Shown here: one piece after another, positions 7,711 through 17,200 of the stretch
Layout: every line of letters starts with the position of its first letter
Position numbering within the stretch: the stretch's first letter is position 1
Origin: CAKSNH01 sp964422725
GTDB taxonomy: Bacteria; Bacillota; Clostridia; UBA1381
Direction: 5' to 3'
Assembly (NCBI GenBank): GCA_964422725.1
Contig: CAYRCC010000027.1
Location: 1-27,053 of the forward strand
DNA: 27,053 bases
Program-made: the position numbers and the translations under genes
The notes under the pieces: model-generated
The model's input: only the letters and a program-made list of their open reading frames with translations
What the model was told of the DNA's origin: nothing
The model's database searches: none

Positions 7711-10700
7711 ATGAAAAGTTTACTTTTCAAAAAAGTGACTGCCTGTGCGGCGGCATTGGCGGTTACTATGCAGTTGGGTCTTGTCTTGCCGGCAAGCGCA
7801 AGCAAGGTACAATTGTATGATGATACGGTTGCGGCAGAACCGACAGTTGCGCCTGCAGGTACTCCGACGGTTGCGCCGGCGGCTACTCCGACAGCGACTC
7901 CGACGGTTGCGCCTGCAGGTACTCCGACAGCGACTCCGACGGTTGCGCCGGCGGCTACTCCGACAGCAACTCCGATGTCGGATTGGTCTGTGCAGTATCC
8001 GGCAGCAAATGCGGTTCATTCAACTGATGGCGTTTCAACAACGGAACGCAGTGTTACAATAAGCGGTAAAACATATACGGTTAATGCACTTGGTTCAATA
8101 TCCGGCGGTATTGACGGTGCGGAGGCGGATACATACAATAGTCTGTCCGGAGGTACCGCAACGTTTACGGTTAATGTTGAAACAGCGGGTAATTACGATG
8201 TCAAGATTACCGGATTGGGTGCTAACGGCAGACGTATTGATATGAAAGTCGGAGAAACAGTCTATGCTTTTTCAACAGATAATTCAGAGGAATATGAGAG
8301 CAAATGGACAGTTATTTCGGACGAAGAATCGAGCAAGCCTGTATTTACATACACATTTAAAAATGTAGCATTGCAAGCAGGTGAAAACAGCTTGGTATTA
8401 GGTACTAAGGTTAATAAAACTTGGGCTCCTGACCTTGTAGGTATCGACGTTGCCGAGGTAACAGCACCGACAGCAGCACCGACGGTTGCGCCTGAGGGCA
8501 CTCCGACAGTTGCGCCTGAGAGTACTCCGACAGCAGCACCGACCGAAAACAGCATTTCTTACAAAGACGGCAAAGTAACGGTTAAAGTTGCCGGCGTACA
8601 GAAAGCTGTACTGATTTTCGCATCATACGATGCCGAGAGCGGTATATTGAGCAGTGTCACTGCAAATGACATTAACTTTAATGCCGACGGCACAACAGAA
8701 TATGCAGCTGACCTTGCCAACGGTGTAAAGATTATGGTGTGGGACAGCCTGCTCGGTGCAAAGCCGATTTGCGCAAGCTATACTGTAACTGCGGCTGAGC
8801 CGACAACAAATCCAACGGCTACACCGACGACAAATCCAACGGCTACACCGACGACAAATCCAACGGCTACACCGACGACAAATCCAACGGCTACACCAAC
8901 TCCGACACCAACTCCGACACCGGTTCCGACAAGAACTCCTGTTCCGGAAAATGCTTACTATGTATTGGACCACGAAAGCTCGGACGCTACATATGTAAAC
9001 ACAACTGACGGTGCGGCGGCTACTGAGGGTGTTTGGGTTTCACAATATTATGCGGCAGGAAATTCTGTTGCGACAGATACAAATAAAGAAGTAAATAAGC
9101 ATTTTAAATATTTGAATAATCAAGGTAAAGGTACACGTACATCGTACTTTACTCTTCCGTCTGCGGCAGCTACCGTAGATGAAAACAAGCAGTCTGTCGT
9201 TGAATTTGACTTTAAGTTCAGAAACGGCGGTACAAACGGTAATAACCAAATCGCTTTGATAGGCGACAGCGGTGCACCGATAGGTAACGGCGACTATATT
9301 TCAACAAATAAGCCTGCCGGTACAAAGGCAATACTAAAGCTTACTCAGCCGAAAGACGGCGAGGCACAGTTTAGTGTAAACACAGATTCATCTCTGGCTG
9401 ATGCAACAACAAAGAGTTCGGGATATAAAAACGATACTTGGGCACACGCAAAAGTGGTTATGAATTTTGATACGCAGTCATCTTTGGTTACAATAACATC
9501 GTTTGACGGCACTGCAACATATGTTGAAACATCACAAGTTCCGTTTGTTTCAAGTGCAGATTCGCTAACTAAGATTTTTGTTGCGGCGGCTCGTGACTCA
9601 AGCTATGTATGCATAGATAATTTTGTTGTTCGTCCGTTGGCAGACGGTGATGTTACAGGTACATACTATAACGTAACATTTGATGTGGACGGAAAGACAA
9701 CGGTTGTAGGCGTTAAGGAAGACGATAAGCTTGAAAGCCTTCCGGATACAGCAAAGACCGGTTATTTGTTCGACGGCTGGGCAATAGACGGCGATGAAGA
9801 AAATCTTGTTACAAGCGAAGATCTTTTAGCTAAAGCAATAACGGCAGATACGGCAATTAAGGCTGTATATCACCTAAATCCTGAATATATCGAGCCGATG
9901 GTAGGTCTTGAGTTCTCGTCATATCCGTCAGGAAACGTGCTTGCAGCCGGTGCTGACGAAAACACAGCAGAAAGCAACCCTATTGCAATTAAGATTGTGG
10001 GCGAAATAGGTACTGACCTTGCAAAGAATCCGGACTCAAGAGTTACTGACCTTGATGTAGACTGGGAATTCTTTGGTTTTAGACATATTGCCTCAAAGGC
10101 GGCAGAGGGCGCAAATGCCGAAACAGCTGACGGCGGCGAAAACAAGTACTGCGATTCTTACGGTGAGGTTGTTTACAGCGAAACAGACCCTACAAGTGTA
10201 GACTTCCAGCTAAAGAGTCAGGCATTTAACTTCTACGGAATGGTTAAGGCAACAGTTACATATAACGGAAAGACAGAAACAATCACAAGAGCATTGTCGG
10301 TACTTCCTACAAAGACGACCGATGCCTCTGTACTTCTTCCGAAAGCCGGCTATTTGACAAACTTTGAATGGTATGCTGACGATATGGTAGGCTACAAAGC
10401 TGCAACATCGGGCGACAATAAGAGTGCAGCCGACGTTGTAACAGGTGACTGGGCAGCATACGGCGGTAACAGCGGAAGAGGCTTGTATCTTGCAAAAGAT
10501 GCCGAAACAGGCAAGAAGTTTATGAAACTTAAATCAACAGGTACTAACAGCTCGTCATTTGCCGTAAACAAGCTTGACGCTGCTCCGACGGGACAGGTAA
10601 TAATCACACAGGACGTTAAGTTCTATAACAACAACTCGTCAATCCTGTTCAAACAGGATAACCCTGTAACGTGGAAAGATACGTCGACTTCGGTAAGCTT

Positions 10701-12777
10701 TAACTTCGACGGTACAGGATTTAATATAAACGGCAGCGATAAAATTTGTGATGCGGCATCAGGCAAATGGTACACAATAGCCATTTCGGCAGACGTAACA
10801 TCAAAGCTTTGCTCGGCAAAGGTTATTGACAAAGAAACAGGCGACGTATTGGGTACTTCTGATGTTATGCCGTTTGTAAATGCGGGTTCGACAGCTCCTG
10901 TATACTTGTGCTACAGAACTCCTGACAATGCTAACGGTGAGCTTGACTTCAATAATGTCAAGATTTATGTACCTGAAATCGATCAGGACAGCTTTACCGT
11001 AACATCGGCAGATGAAACATTGTCAATCCCGAAAGAGGGTGCTGCTGATGTAACAACTACTATCACAGCAAAAGCACTTTCAACAGACGGCTTTGATATG
11101 ATAGGAAAAGCTGAGTGGGCAATAGACTCAAGTGTAACGGATACTGAAAACGTTTCAATAGTTCCGAGCGAGGAAAATTCACAGGTTGCCACATTGACGG
11201 TTAAAGCTGGTGCTCCGGCGGGCGATTTGCCGGTTAACGTTACAATCGGCGGTGTTACAAAGCAGATTAAAATAGCATTGACAAGCTCACAGGACAGCAT
11301 ACAGTTTACAAAGTCAACAGCAAGCATTTCAATTCCTATGCTTGACGGTGTTTCGGACGTATATGATTATGCGGCAAAGGTTGTGGGACCGACATCTGAT
11401 ACAGATGATACACCTATTGACATTGAGGGTAAAACAGTAACATTTGCGGTATACGATAAGAACAATACAAACGCGCTTACACAAATGCCTGACGGTATTT
11501 CGTTTGACGCTTCAACAGGCAAGCTGACTGTAACAAATCAGGCTTCGGCAACAGTATTGTACATTCGTGCAGCAAGTACAAACAGAAAAGATGAAACTAT
11601 AACAAAGGCTTTGAAAGTAACAATTCACGGTCTTGCGTTTGACTTCGGTTCGGACACGGACGTGGTTGAGGGTTACACAGCGGTAACACCGACAACGGCT
11701 TATTCCGATGCAACAGGCTACGGTATCGAAAGCGGTACACCGACAGTCGGCGGTACGGCAGATGCCGAAAATGCAAACAGTGACAACTTGACAGGTACAT
11801 TTACATTTAAAACTAAGGTTATCCCTGGTAAGAATTATAAGGTAACTATTAATTATAAGGGAAACATTGTATCTGAAAAAGTAAATGCAGACTTGACAGG
11901 TGTTGAATTGAGCAATGCTGACCAAGCAACGAAAGAATATACAATTTCTGTAATTGATGATGTGCTTGATTTGACATTCTCGAACGGTAATGTTGCATCT
12001 ATCGTAATCGAAAAGCTTGAGGATAAAACCGCAAGACTGAAACCGCACGTATTCACGGTAGGTGACTCTACTATTGCAAATAACGGTTCTTGGGCATATG
12101 TAATGGCAAGAGATATTGCAACATATGCCGGCGATACAGACCTTGCATATTCGTTCTCGAATAACGGCAGAGGCGGTAAGAACCTAGGCAGTTACTACAC
12201 AGGCGGAGAGTTGAGAGATAGAGTTCTTTCACAGATTTGTCCGGGTGACTATGTAGTGATCGGCGATATGGGTACAAACGGTATGGGCAAAGCGTTTGAG
12301 GAAAGCTTTAACTACTACATTGATGCTTGTGAGGCTATGGGTGCAAAGATTATCCTTAACTCATACACACCGCACGGTGCGGTAGCTGAGTATTCATCGG
12401 GTTACAATTCGGAAACTCAGACGTTTACAAGCTATCGTCAAGATGAATACGACAAGATTGTCCGCAAAATTTACGAAGAAAGAACAACAGCAGACGGCGA
12501 GAAATACGACGAAAAAATTGTAGGTTTCATCGACATCGGTAAGATGGCTGATGCGGCATTCAATGCATATGTTGATGACTATGCAGCTAACGATTATGTC
12601 TCAAGAGATGCTGCCGCTCAGGCAATCATCAGTTGTTTCGGTGACCACAACCACTACAGCTCAGGCACAGTAGCTGTTACGCTTATGAATTTGGGTTACG
12701 GCGACAGTGCAGAGGCTAAGGGTATCTTTAAGTCACTTACTGAAATAGTAAATGCTGATTTGGCAAAAACAGAATAA
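7711..12777 (+). CDS. Secreted multidomain SGNH esterase (probable pectin/rhamnogalacturonan acetylesterase)
   Basis: A 1688-residue exported protein. A signal peptide (1-30, ending PASA) is followed by a TP-rich linker (44-88), a CBM-like beta-sandwich (about 92-245), a second TP linker (251-279), a small beta domain (280-361), and a PTTNPTAT linker (362-412) encoded by four 24-bp repeats at 8800-8895. Then come a laminin-G-like sandwich (about 414-648), a Listeria-Bacteroides-type repeat (about 652-720), Ig-like and further sandwich domains (725-1305), an AFDFGSD esterase entry domain (from 1309) and the SGNH catalytic domain (about 1445-1688). Catalytic blocks are GDS with S1453, NNGRGG (1484-1489), GTNG with N1523, and D1645-x-x-H1648. 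The start follows GGGAGG (7696-7701) by nine bases. No SLH, sortase or dockerin anchor is visible. The fold is clear; the substrate is inferred from the rhamnosidase and GH28 neighbours. Confidence 0.88.
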   Translation: MKSLLFKKVTACAAALAVTMQLGLVLPASASKVQLYDDTVAAEPTVAPAGTPTVAPAATPTATPTVAPAGTPTATPTVAPAATPTATPMSDWSVQYPAANAVHSTDGVSTTERSVTISGKTYTVNALGSISGGIDGAEADTYNSLSGGTATFTVNVETAGNYDVKITGLGANGRRIDMKVGETVYAFSTDNSEEYESKWTVISDEESSKPVFTYTFKNVALQAGENSLVLGTKVNKTWAPDLVGIDVAEVTAPTAAPTVAPEGTPTVAPESTPTAAPTENSISYKDGKVTVKVAGVQKAVLIFASYDAESGILSSVTANDINFNADGTTEYAADLANGVKIMVWDSLLGAKPICASYTVTAAEPTTNPTATPTTNPTATPTTNPTATPTTNPTATPTPTPTPTPVPTRTPVPENAYYVLDHESSDATYVNTTDGAAATEGVWVSQYYAAGNSVATDTNKEVNKHFKYLNNQGKGTRTSYFTLPSAAATVDENKQSVVEFDFKFRNGGTNGNNQIALIGDSGAPIGNGDYISTNKPAGTKAILKLTQPKDGEAQFSVNTDSSLADATTKSSGYKNDTWAHAKVVMNFDTQSSLVTITSFDGTATYVETSQVPFVSSADSLTKIFVAAARDSSYVCIDNFVVRPLADGDVTGTYYNVTFDVDGKTTVVGVKEDDKLESLPDTAKTGYLFDGWAIDGDEENLVTSEDLLAKAITADTAIKAVYHLNPEYIEPMVGLEFSSYPSGNVLAAGADENTAESNPIAIKIVGEIGTDLAKNPDSRVTDLDVDWEFFGFRHIASKAAEGANAETADGGENKYCDSYGEVVYSETDPTSVDFQLKSQAFNFYGMVKATVTYNGKTETITRALSVLPTKTTDASVLLPKAGYLTNFEWYADDMVGYKAATSGDNKSAADVVTGDWAAYGGNSGRGLYLAKDAETGKKFMKLKSTGTNSSSFAVNKLDAAPTGQVIITQDVKFYNNNSSILFKQDNPVTWKDTSTSVSFNFDGTGFNINGSDKICDAASGKWYTIAISADVTSKLCSAKVIDKETGDVLGTSDVMPFVNAGSTAPVYLCYRTPDNANGELDFNNVKIYVPEIDQDSFTVTSADETLSIPKEGAADVTTTITAKALSTDGFDMIGKAEWAIDSSVTDTENVSIVPSEENSQVATLTVKAGAPAGDLPVNVTIGGVTKQIKIALTSSQDSIQFTKSTASISIPMLDGVSDVYDYAAKVVGPTSDTDDTPIDIEGKTVTFAVYDKNNTNALTQMPDGISFDASTGKLTVTNQASATVLYIRAASTNRKDETITKALKVTIHGLAFDFGSDTDVVEGYTAVTPTTAYSDATGYGIESGTPTVGGTADAENANSDNLTGTFTFKTKVIPGKNYKVTINYKGNIVSEKVNADLTGVELSNADQATKEYTISVIDDVLDLTFSNGNVASIVIEKLEDKTARLKPHVFTVGDSTIANNGSWAYVMARDIATYAGDTDLAYSFSNNGRGGKNLGSYYTGGELRDRVLSQICPGDYVVIGDMGTNGMGKAFEESFNYYIDACEAMGAKIILNSYTPHGAVAEYSSGYNSETQTFTSYRQDEYDKIVRKIYEERTTADGEKYDEKIVGFIDIGKMADAAFNAYVDDYAANDYVSRDAAAQAIISCFGDHNHYSSGTVAVTLMNLGYGDSAEAKGIFKSLTEIVNADLAKTE
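8800..8895 (+). repeat. Four tandem 24-bp units encoding a PTTNPTAT linker
   Basis: Four consecutive 24-base units, nearly identical apart from one base in the first, encode PTTNPTAT four times and run into a shorter PTPTPTP stretch. Near identity at the DNA level suggests recent unit gain; the linker length probably varies between strains. Confidence 0.85.
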
Positions 12778-12788
12778 TTTCTAACCAT

Positions 12789-12814
12789 AAAAAAAGAACT
12801 TCTTCGGAAGTTCT
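12789..12814 (-). terminator. Intrinsic terminator for leftward transcription
   Basis: On the minus strand an 8-bp stem (12795-12802 with 12807-12814) closes a CGAA tetraloop (TTCG on the plus strand) and is followed by a run of T residues (A-tract at 12788-12794 on plus). It would stop the GH78-GH28 transcript running left into the esterase gene. Confidence 0.6.
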
Positions 12815-12826
12815 CAGGCTGTAGAC

Positions 12827-12871
12827 AAAATGGTCACTCGCTCAAGCGGCGATGTGACCATTTTTCTTTTT
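12827..12871 (+). terminator. Hairpin with T-rich tail after the esterase gene
   Basis: AAAATGGTCAC (12827-12837) pairs perfectly with GTGACCATTTT (12854-12864), with a T-rich tail to 12871. It lies within the insertion-sequence remnant, 50 bases after the esterase stop codon, so the remnant seems to supply the gene's terminator. Confidence 0.6.
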
Positions 12872-12919
12872 CCATTTTGCTAATTTCTTCAAATTCATAC
12901 ACGCAAACCGGAGGGCTGT
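12842..12919 (-). pseudogene. C-terminal fragment of a transposase
   Basis: Twenty-five residues ending at a TGA (12842-12844) read TALRFACMNLKKLAKW and then a lysine-rich tail. DDE transposases of insertion sequences commonly end with an ALxxAxMNLKKLAxW-like helix. An in-frame TAA lies immediately before the fragment (12920-12922), and no start codon or catalytic region is present, so it is a relic. Confidence 0.55.
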
Positions 12920-12978
12920 TTATATATCATAAATTTTGGTGCTTTTCTATACTTTTACTGTATTTTGTCTACAGTCTG

Positions 12979-12998
12979 AAAGGGCGGCAGCGCCCTTT
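12979..12998. repeat. GC-rich palindrome AAAGGGCG-GCAG-CGCCCTTT
   Basis: A perfect 8-bp-arm hairpin between the insertion-sequence remnant and the GH28 stop codon, resembling the dispersed AAGGGGC/GCCCCTT palindromes elsewhere in the window. There is no U-tract on either strand. Confidence 0.5.
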
Positions 12999-13024
12999 GC
13001 AAACAAAAATCCCCTTCCGGACTG

Positions 13025-14278
13025 TTAATCAATAATAATCAAATTATCCACATTCCCGATAACTTCCGCTGTCCCGTTGTCGGCAGTCACAGATACATTT
13101 TTCAAAGTAAGACCGTCAATGTTGTACGCTTTCATACCGTAAACTCCCTTTGCTTTTACATTTGTCAGCATTATATTTTTCAGTCTGCTCTCGGCAAGTC
13201 CCGATAGATAAACCGCGTTTCCGCCGACGGTTTCAAGCTCGATATTATTAAATAAAATATCTTTTATCACCGCTGTGCCCTCGTTCGGCTCACAGTATTC
13301 GTTTACATCAAATTCGTCGCGGCTGTAATACTGGTCAATGTAAATACCGCCCCTGAACCATCGGCAATCCTTATGCTCGGTGCTTTTGTTTACAAGCTTG
13401 CAATCCGAATACACAATATTTTCCACAACTCCGCCGCGTCCGCGCGGTGCTTTGATACTGCCTATGCTGAAACTGTCCGTAAATGTGCAGTTTCTCACTG
13501 CCACATCTTTCACTCCGCCCGACATCTCACTGCCGACAGCTACTCCGAATCCGTATTCAAAACGGCAATTTGAAATAATTACATTTTCCGTGCAAATACC
13601 TACTCGTCTGCCGTCCTCGTCTTTTCCCGACTTTATCGCAATGCAGTCGTCCTGACTTTCGATAAGCGAATTTGCAATAACCACATTCTTGCACGAATCA
13701 ATATCTATACCGTCACAGTTGCATACACCGTATGCACAGCCGTTTTCGTCGTACTTTGAATGTACTTCGATATCCCTGATAACAACATCGTCGCAATACA
13801 GAATATGCAGACACCACGACGGACAGTTGCGAAACACAGCCTTGGTTATAGTCAGGCCGCTTACATTTGAAATGCACGCACAGCTGCCCGGCGCACCTCT
13901 GCCCTCGGTTTGCTCCTTTTTGCGCAGTACGTTTCCGCTTGCATCAAACGTACCGGCTCCGGTAATGACTAAATTTTTGTGTCTGCCCTCTTTCGTGTTT
14001 ATAAGGCTTGCACAGCGCTCTCGCTCTATACCCTCCCAACGACTGTGTACAACAGGGTAGTCGGCGGTGTTTTCACTTCCGACAATCACCGCGCCGTCAT
14101 CGAGTTTAAACGTCATACCGCCTTTCAGAAAAACAGCACCGCTTAAAAATCTGCCTCTCGGAACAAGCACCGTACCGCCCTCACAGCACTCGTCAATCGC
14201 CTTTTGTATCGCCGCCGTACACAGCACTTTGCCGTCACCGACAGCACCGTAATCCGTTATATCAAAAATTTTATCCAT
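13025..14278 (-). CDS. GH28-family glycosidase (polygalacturonase-like, cytoplasmic)
   Basis: A 417-residue right-handed beta-helix protein of glycoside hydrolase family 28, which hydrolyses alpha-galacturonosyl links in pectin. Catalytic acidic motifs are present: N187-C-D189-G-I-D and Q-D210-D211-C-I-A-I-K-S-G, followed by VGSEMSGG and GRGG. Two usual residues differ: the histidine of the GHG motif is F244 (GFG), and the arginine of RIK is S274 (S-I-K276). No signal peptide is visible, so it should act on imported oligosaccharides. It starts 12 bases after the rhamnosidase stop, with AAGGAG eight bases before the ATG, as second gene of that operon. The partner suggests rhamnogalacturonan fragments as substrate, which is inference. 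Confidence 0.87.
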   Translation of the reverse strand: MDKIFDITDYGAVGDGKVLCTAAIQKAIDECCEGGTVLVPRGRFLSGAVFLKGGMTFKLDDGAVIVGSENTADYPVVHSRWEGIERERCASLINTKEGRHKNLVITGAGTFDASGNVLRKKEQTEGRGAPGSCACISNVSGLTITKAVFRNCPSWCLHILYCDDVVIRDIEVHSKYDENGCAYGVCNCDGIDIDSCKNVVIANSLIESQDDCIAIKSGKDEDGRRVGICTENVIISNCRFEYGFGVAVGSEMSGGVKDVAVRNCTFTDSFSIGSIKAPRGRGGVVENIVYSDCKLVNKSTEHKDCRWFRGGIYIDQYYSRDEFDVNEYCEPNEGTAVIKDILFNNIELETVGGNAVYLSGLAESRLKNIMLTNVKAKGVYGMKAYNIDGLTLKNVSVTADNGTAEVIGNVDNLIIID

Positions 14279-14290
14279 ATTAACATCTCC

Positions 14291-17200
14291 TTACACTTCA
14301 AATTCAAACGTATACTTTCCGCTTCCGACGTTGTATACAGACTGTCCGTCGGGAAGTTCGCCGCCGCACTCCTTCACGCGGACACTGTACGCTTTGTCCG
14401 TCGGCAAATATATTTCGGCGGTTGTGTTTGCCGGTATTTCACAGCGGTATATCCCTTTGCCGTCCGCAATATCCCATTCGGACACGATGTTTCCGTAAAC
14501 ACTGTCGTAACAGCCTTTTGCCCAAGTAAGACTGCCGCCGATACACGGCTTCAGTATAATATGCTTATACCCCGTTTGTGCGCGTTTCTCCGACGTGTTT
14601 ATTCCGAGCACCGTATCGAACAGCCACTCACCTATCGCACCGTATGCATAGTGATTGAACGAGTTCATCGACACATCACCGAAAGTGTCGGTTTCGGCTA
14701 TGTACGAGTTCCAGCGCTCCCATATGGTTGTCGCACCGTTTTTCACGCTGTACAGCCAGCTCGGAAACTCCTCCTGTTCCAAAAGCCTGTATGCGGTACT
14801 GCCGAGTCCCGATTTGGTGAGCGACGGCGCTAAATGCGATATACCCAAAAATCCCGCCGAAAGCCTGTTATTGTTTCTTTCGATTGCGTCTTTATAGCAT
14901 TGTACCGCCCTTGCGCGTTTTTCCGGCGGTATAAGGTCAAAATCAAGCGCAAGCGCATATGCGGTCTGGCTTGGGTGATGAACCGAGCCGGACAAATCCG
15001 AATAATACGTTTTGTACGGCACACTGCCGTCGAGCGCGGCCGGCTCTTTTCCCTGAGGCGTTTTGCCGCTCATTTCGCCCCAGTACGCAATTGAGCCGTC
15101 TTCGCATACCCAAGCCTCGCAAAACGCTCTTTTTATATTTTCAAACCGCGTGCGGTATTTCTCCGCATCATAGGTTTTGCCGAGAATTTCGGCTGTTTTT
15201 GACATTATATGCGCGCTGTGTGCGGCGTAAGCCGTTGCCGATAATATGTAAGGCGTGGAAACGTCAAACGATAAATGGTCACCGCGGCTTTGCTGTACCT
15301 GTATAAACGGTATTTGTGCAAGGTCGGACTCTGCCGTCATCTCGACACCGCCGACAGTGCGCAGTCCGAAATTCTGTCTGTCCGGTCGGCTTTGGTAGTC
15401 AACCCACTTTGCCATCATATCATAGTTTTGCTCCAAAATATGCTCATCACCGTAAGAGAGGTACATCTGCCACGGCACTATCACCGCCGCATCACCCCAG
15501 CCGCCGCAGCCGCTCGGACGGTTGTCGCCGCCAAGAGGGGCGGTGTCGGGTACGGCACCGTCTTTGTTGTACAAAAGCTGTGCATCGCGCAAATCCAAAA
15601 GCCACTTATCCATAAACGCACGCACATTCATATTGTACGCCGCTGTTTTGGCAAACACCTGTGCATCGCCTGTCCACCCCATACGCTCGTTCCTCTGCGG
15701 ACAGTCGGTGAACACCAAAAGCGAGTTTGAACGCTGTCCCCACTGTATGTTTTGCTGAAGCTTATTGACAAGTGCGTTTGAACATTCAAATCTGCCCGTA
15801 ACCTCGCTTGTGTTTGTTATCACAAGCCCCTCGACGCGAATATCCATATTGCCGATATCCTCTTTTGTGAGCGTATACCCCTCGCCGGTTATTTCCACAT
15901 AGCGGAATCCGTGCGCCGTAAACGACGGCACGAAAACTTCGCCGTCTTTATCGCCTTTGGGCACATATACATCGGTGTTGTACGCCGACCTCAAATTGCT
16001 TATATACACCGCACCGCTTTTGTAGCACATCTCGCCGTATCGGATTTTAATTGCTTTTGCACGTTCGCCCATGAGCTTTATGCGCACTGTTCCCACCATA
16101 TTCTGTCCCATATCGTAAACGAAGTGTCCCGACGGCATTTCCGATATATTTACAGGGTGCAGTATACGCTCGATTTGCGCTGTCTGCGCCGACTGCGCCG
16201 ACAGGACAAACGGCTCGTTTTCTATAACGCCGTTTGTCGCCGAGGCATACTCGTCCTGCTCATACACTCCGCACGCACTGCGGCAGACATCGGGCAGTGT
16301 ACTCATATCAAGCTCAAGGCGCGCATCGCAGCGTTCGCCGTGTATAAAATCCGCGTCCATAACCGCGCCCCTGTCCTCAAACAGCCATGTACCGTCGGTA
16401 ACTGTATTCTCGCTCGTACCGTCGGCATACTCAACAAACAGCTTTGCGATAAACGCTGTACTTTCTCCGTATATCATAGACGGACTGTAACCCACGTGAC
16501 CGGTGTAATACCCCTTTGCAACAACCGCACAGACGGAGTTTTTGCCGATTTTTAAAAGGTCTGTCACATCATAGGTTTGATATTGTATGCGTTTTCTGTA
16601 ATCGGTAAAACCGGGGTTGTAGAAATCGCTGTTAACCTTTGTGCCGTTTATGTACGCATCGTAAAAACCGCGCGCCGAGGCGTACAGCCTTGCCCTTTTC
16701 AGCGGCTTGCGCACAGTGAATGCTTTGCATACGTTCGCCGCCGGTGCGGGACTTACTATATTAAATGCGTTTTCGGCCGCAATAGCGTTTTGAACCGGCT
16801 CACCGAGCACCTCAGCCGTATTTTCGCTGAAATCGTACTGCTTTATTGTGCGCCATTCGCCGTCCGTCCGCACCGACACAGACGCGCTTTTGTATATAAC
16901 TCTGCCTTTAGTCTGCTTAAATCCCCAGTTGTACAGCATACCCTTTTGCGGCTTAAACGGTGCGATTTTCGGCATTATGCGCTCGCTGTCGATTAAGGTG
17001 TGCCCGTCTTTGCATATGCAGAGAGTATCCCGTATAACGGTTATTTCGATTTTGCAGTCGTCGGGCGAAAACGGCGGCATTTCATAGCCGTCCGGATTTC
17101 CCAAAACCCTTACCGACTCCTCGGCATACTCGCCGTCCCACGCGTTGTCGCAGTATTCGTATACGGTAAGGCGCTTTTTTGCGCCGTCAAGCTGTGCGAG

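Larger units (their letters stand above)
12815..12978 (-). mobile_element. Deleted insertion-sequence remnant (probably IS1182-like)
   Basis: The 164-bp element is bounded by 17-bp inverted repeats, CAGGCTGTAGACAAAAT (12815-12831) and the reverse complement of 12962-12978, with one mismatch. Read on the minus strand it starts with one end, then jumps to what looks like the C-terminus of a transposase, and finishes with the other end. This is the pattern left by internal deletion of a full insertion sequence. Assignment to the IS1182 group rests on the MNLKKLAKW-type ending and is less certain than the remnant call itself. Confidence 0.65.

Noticed and set aside
11512..12048. Long minus-strand open frame inside the esterase gene
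   Set aside because: Cysteine- and arginine-rich antisense product without a ribosome binding site, fully within a well-supported gene; a shadow of codon bias.
15911..16555. Long plus-strand open frames inside the rhamnosidase gene
   Set aside because: They are antisense to conserved GH78 sequence, show no recognisable domain and have no binding site.
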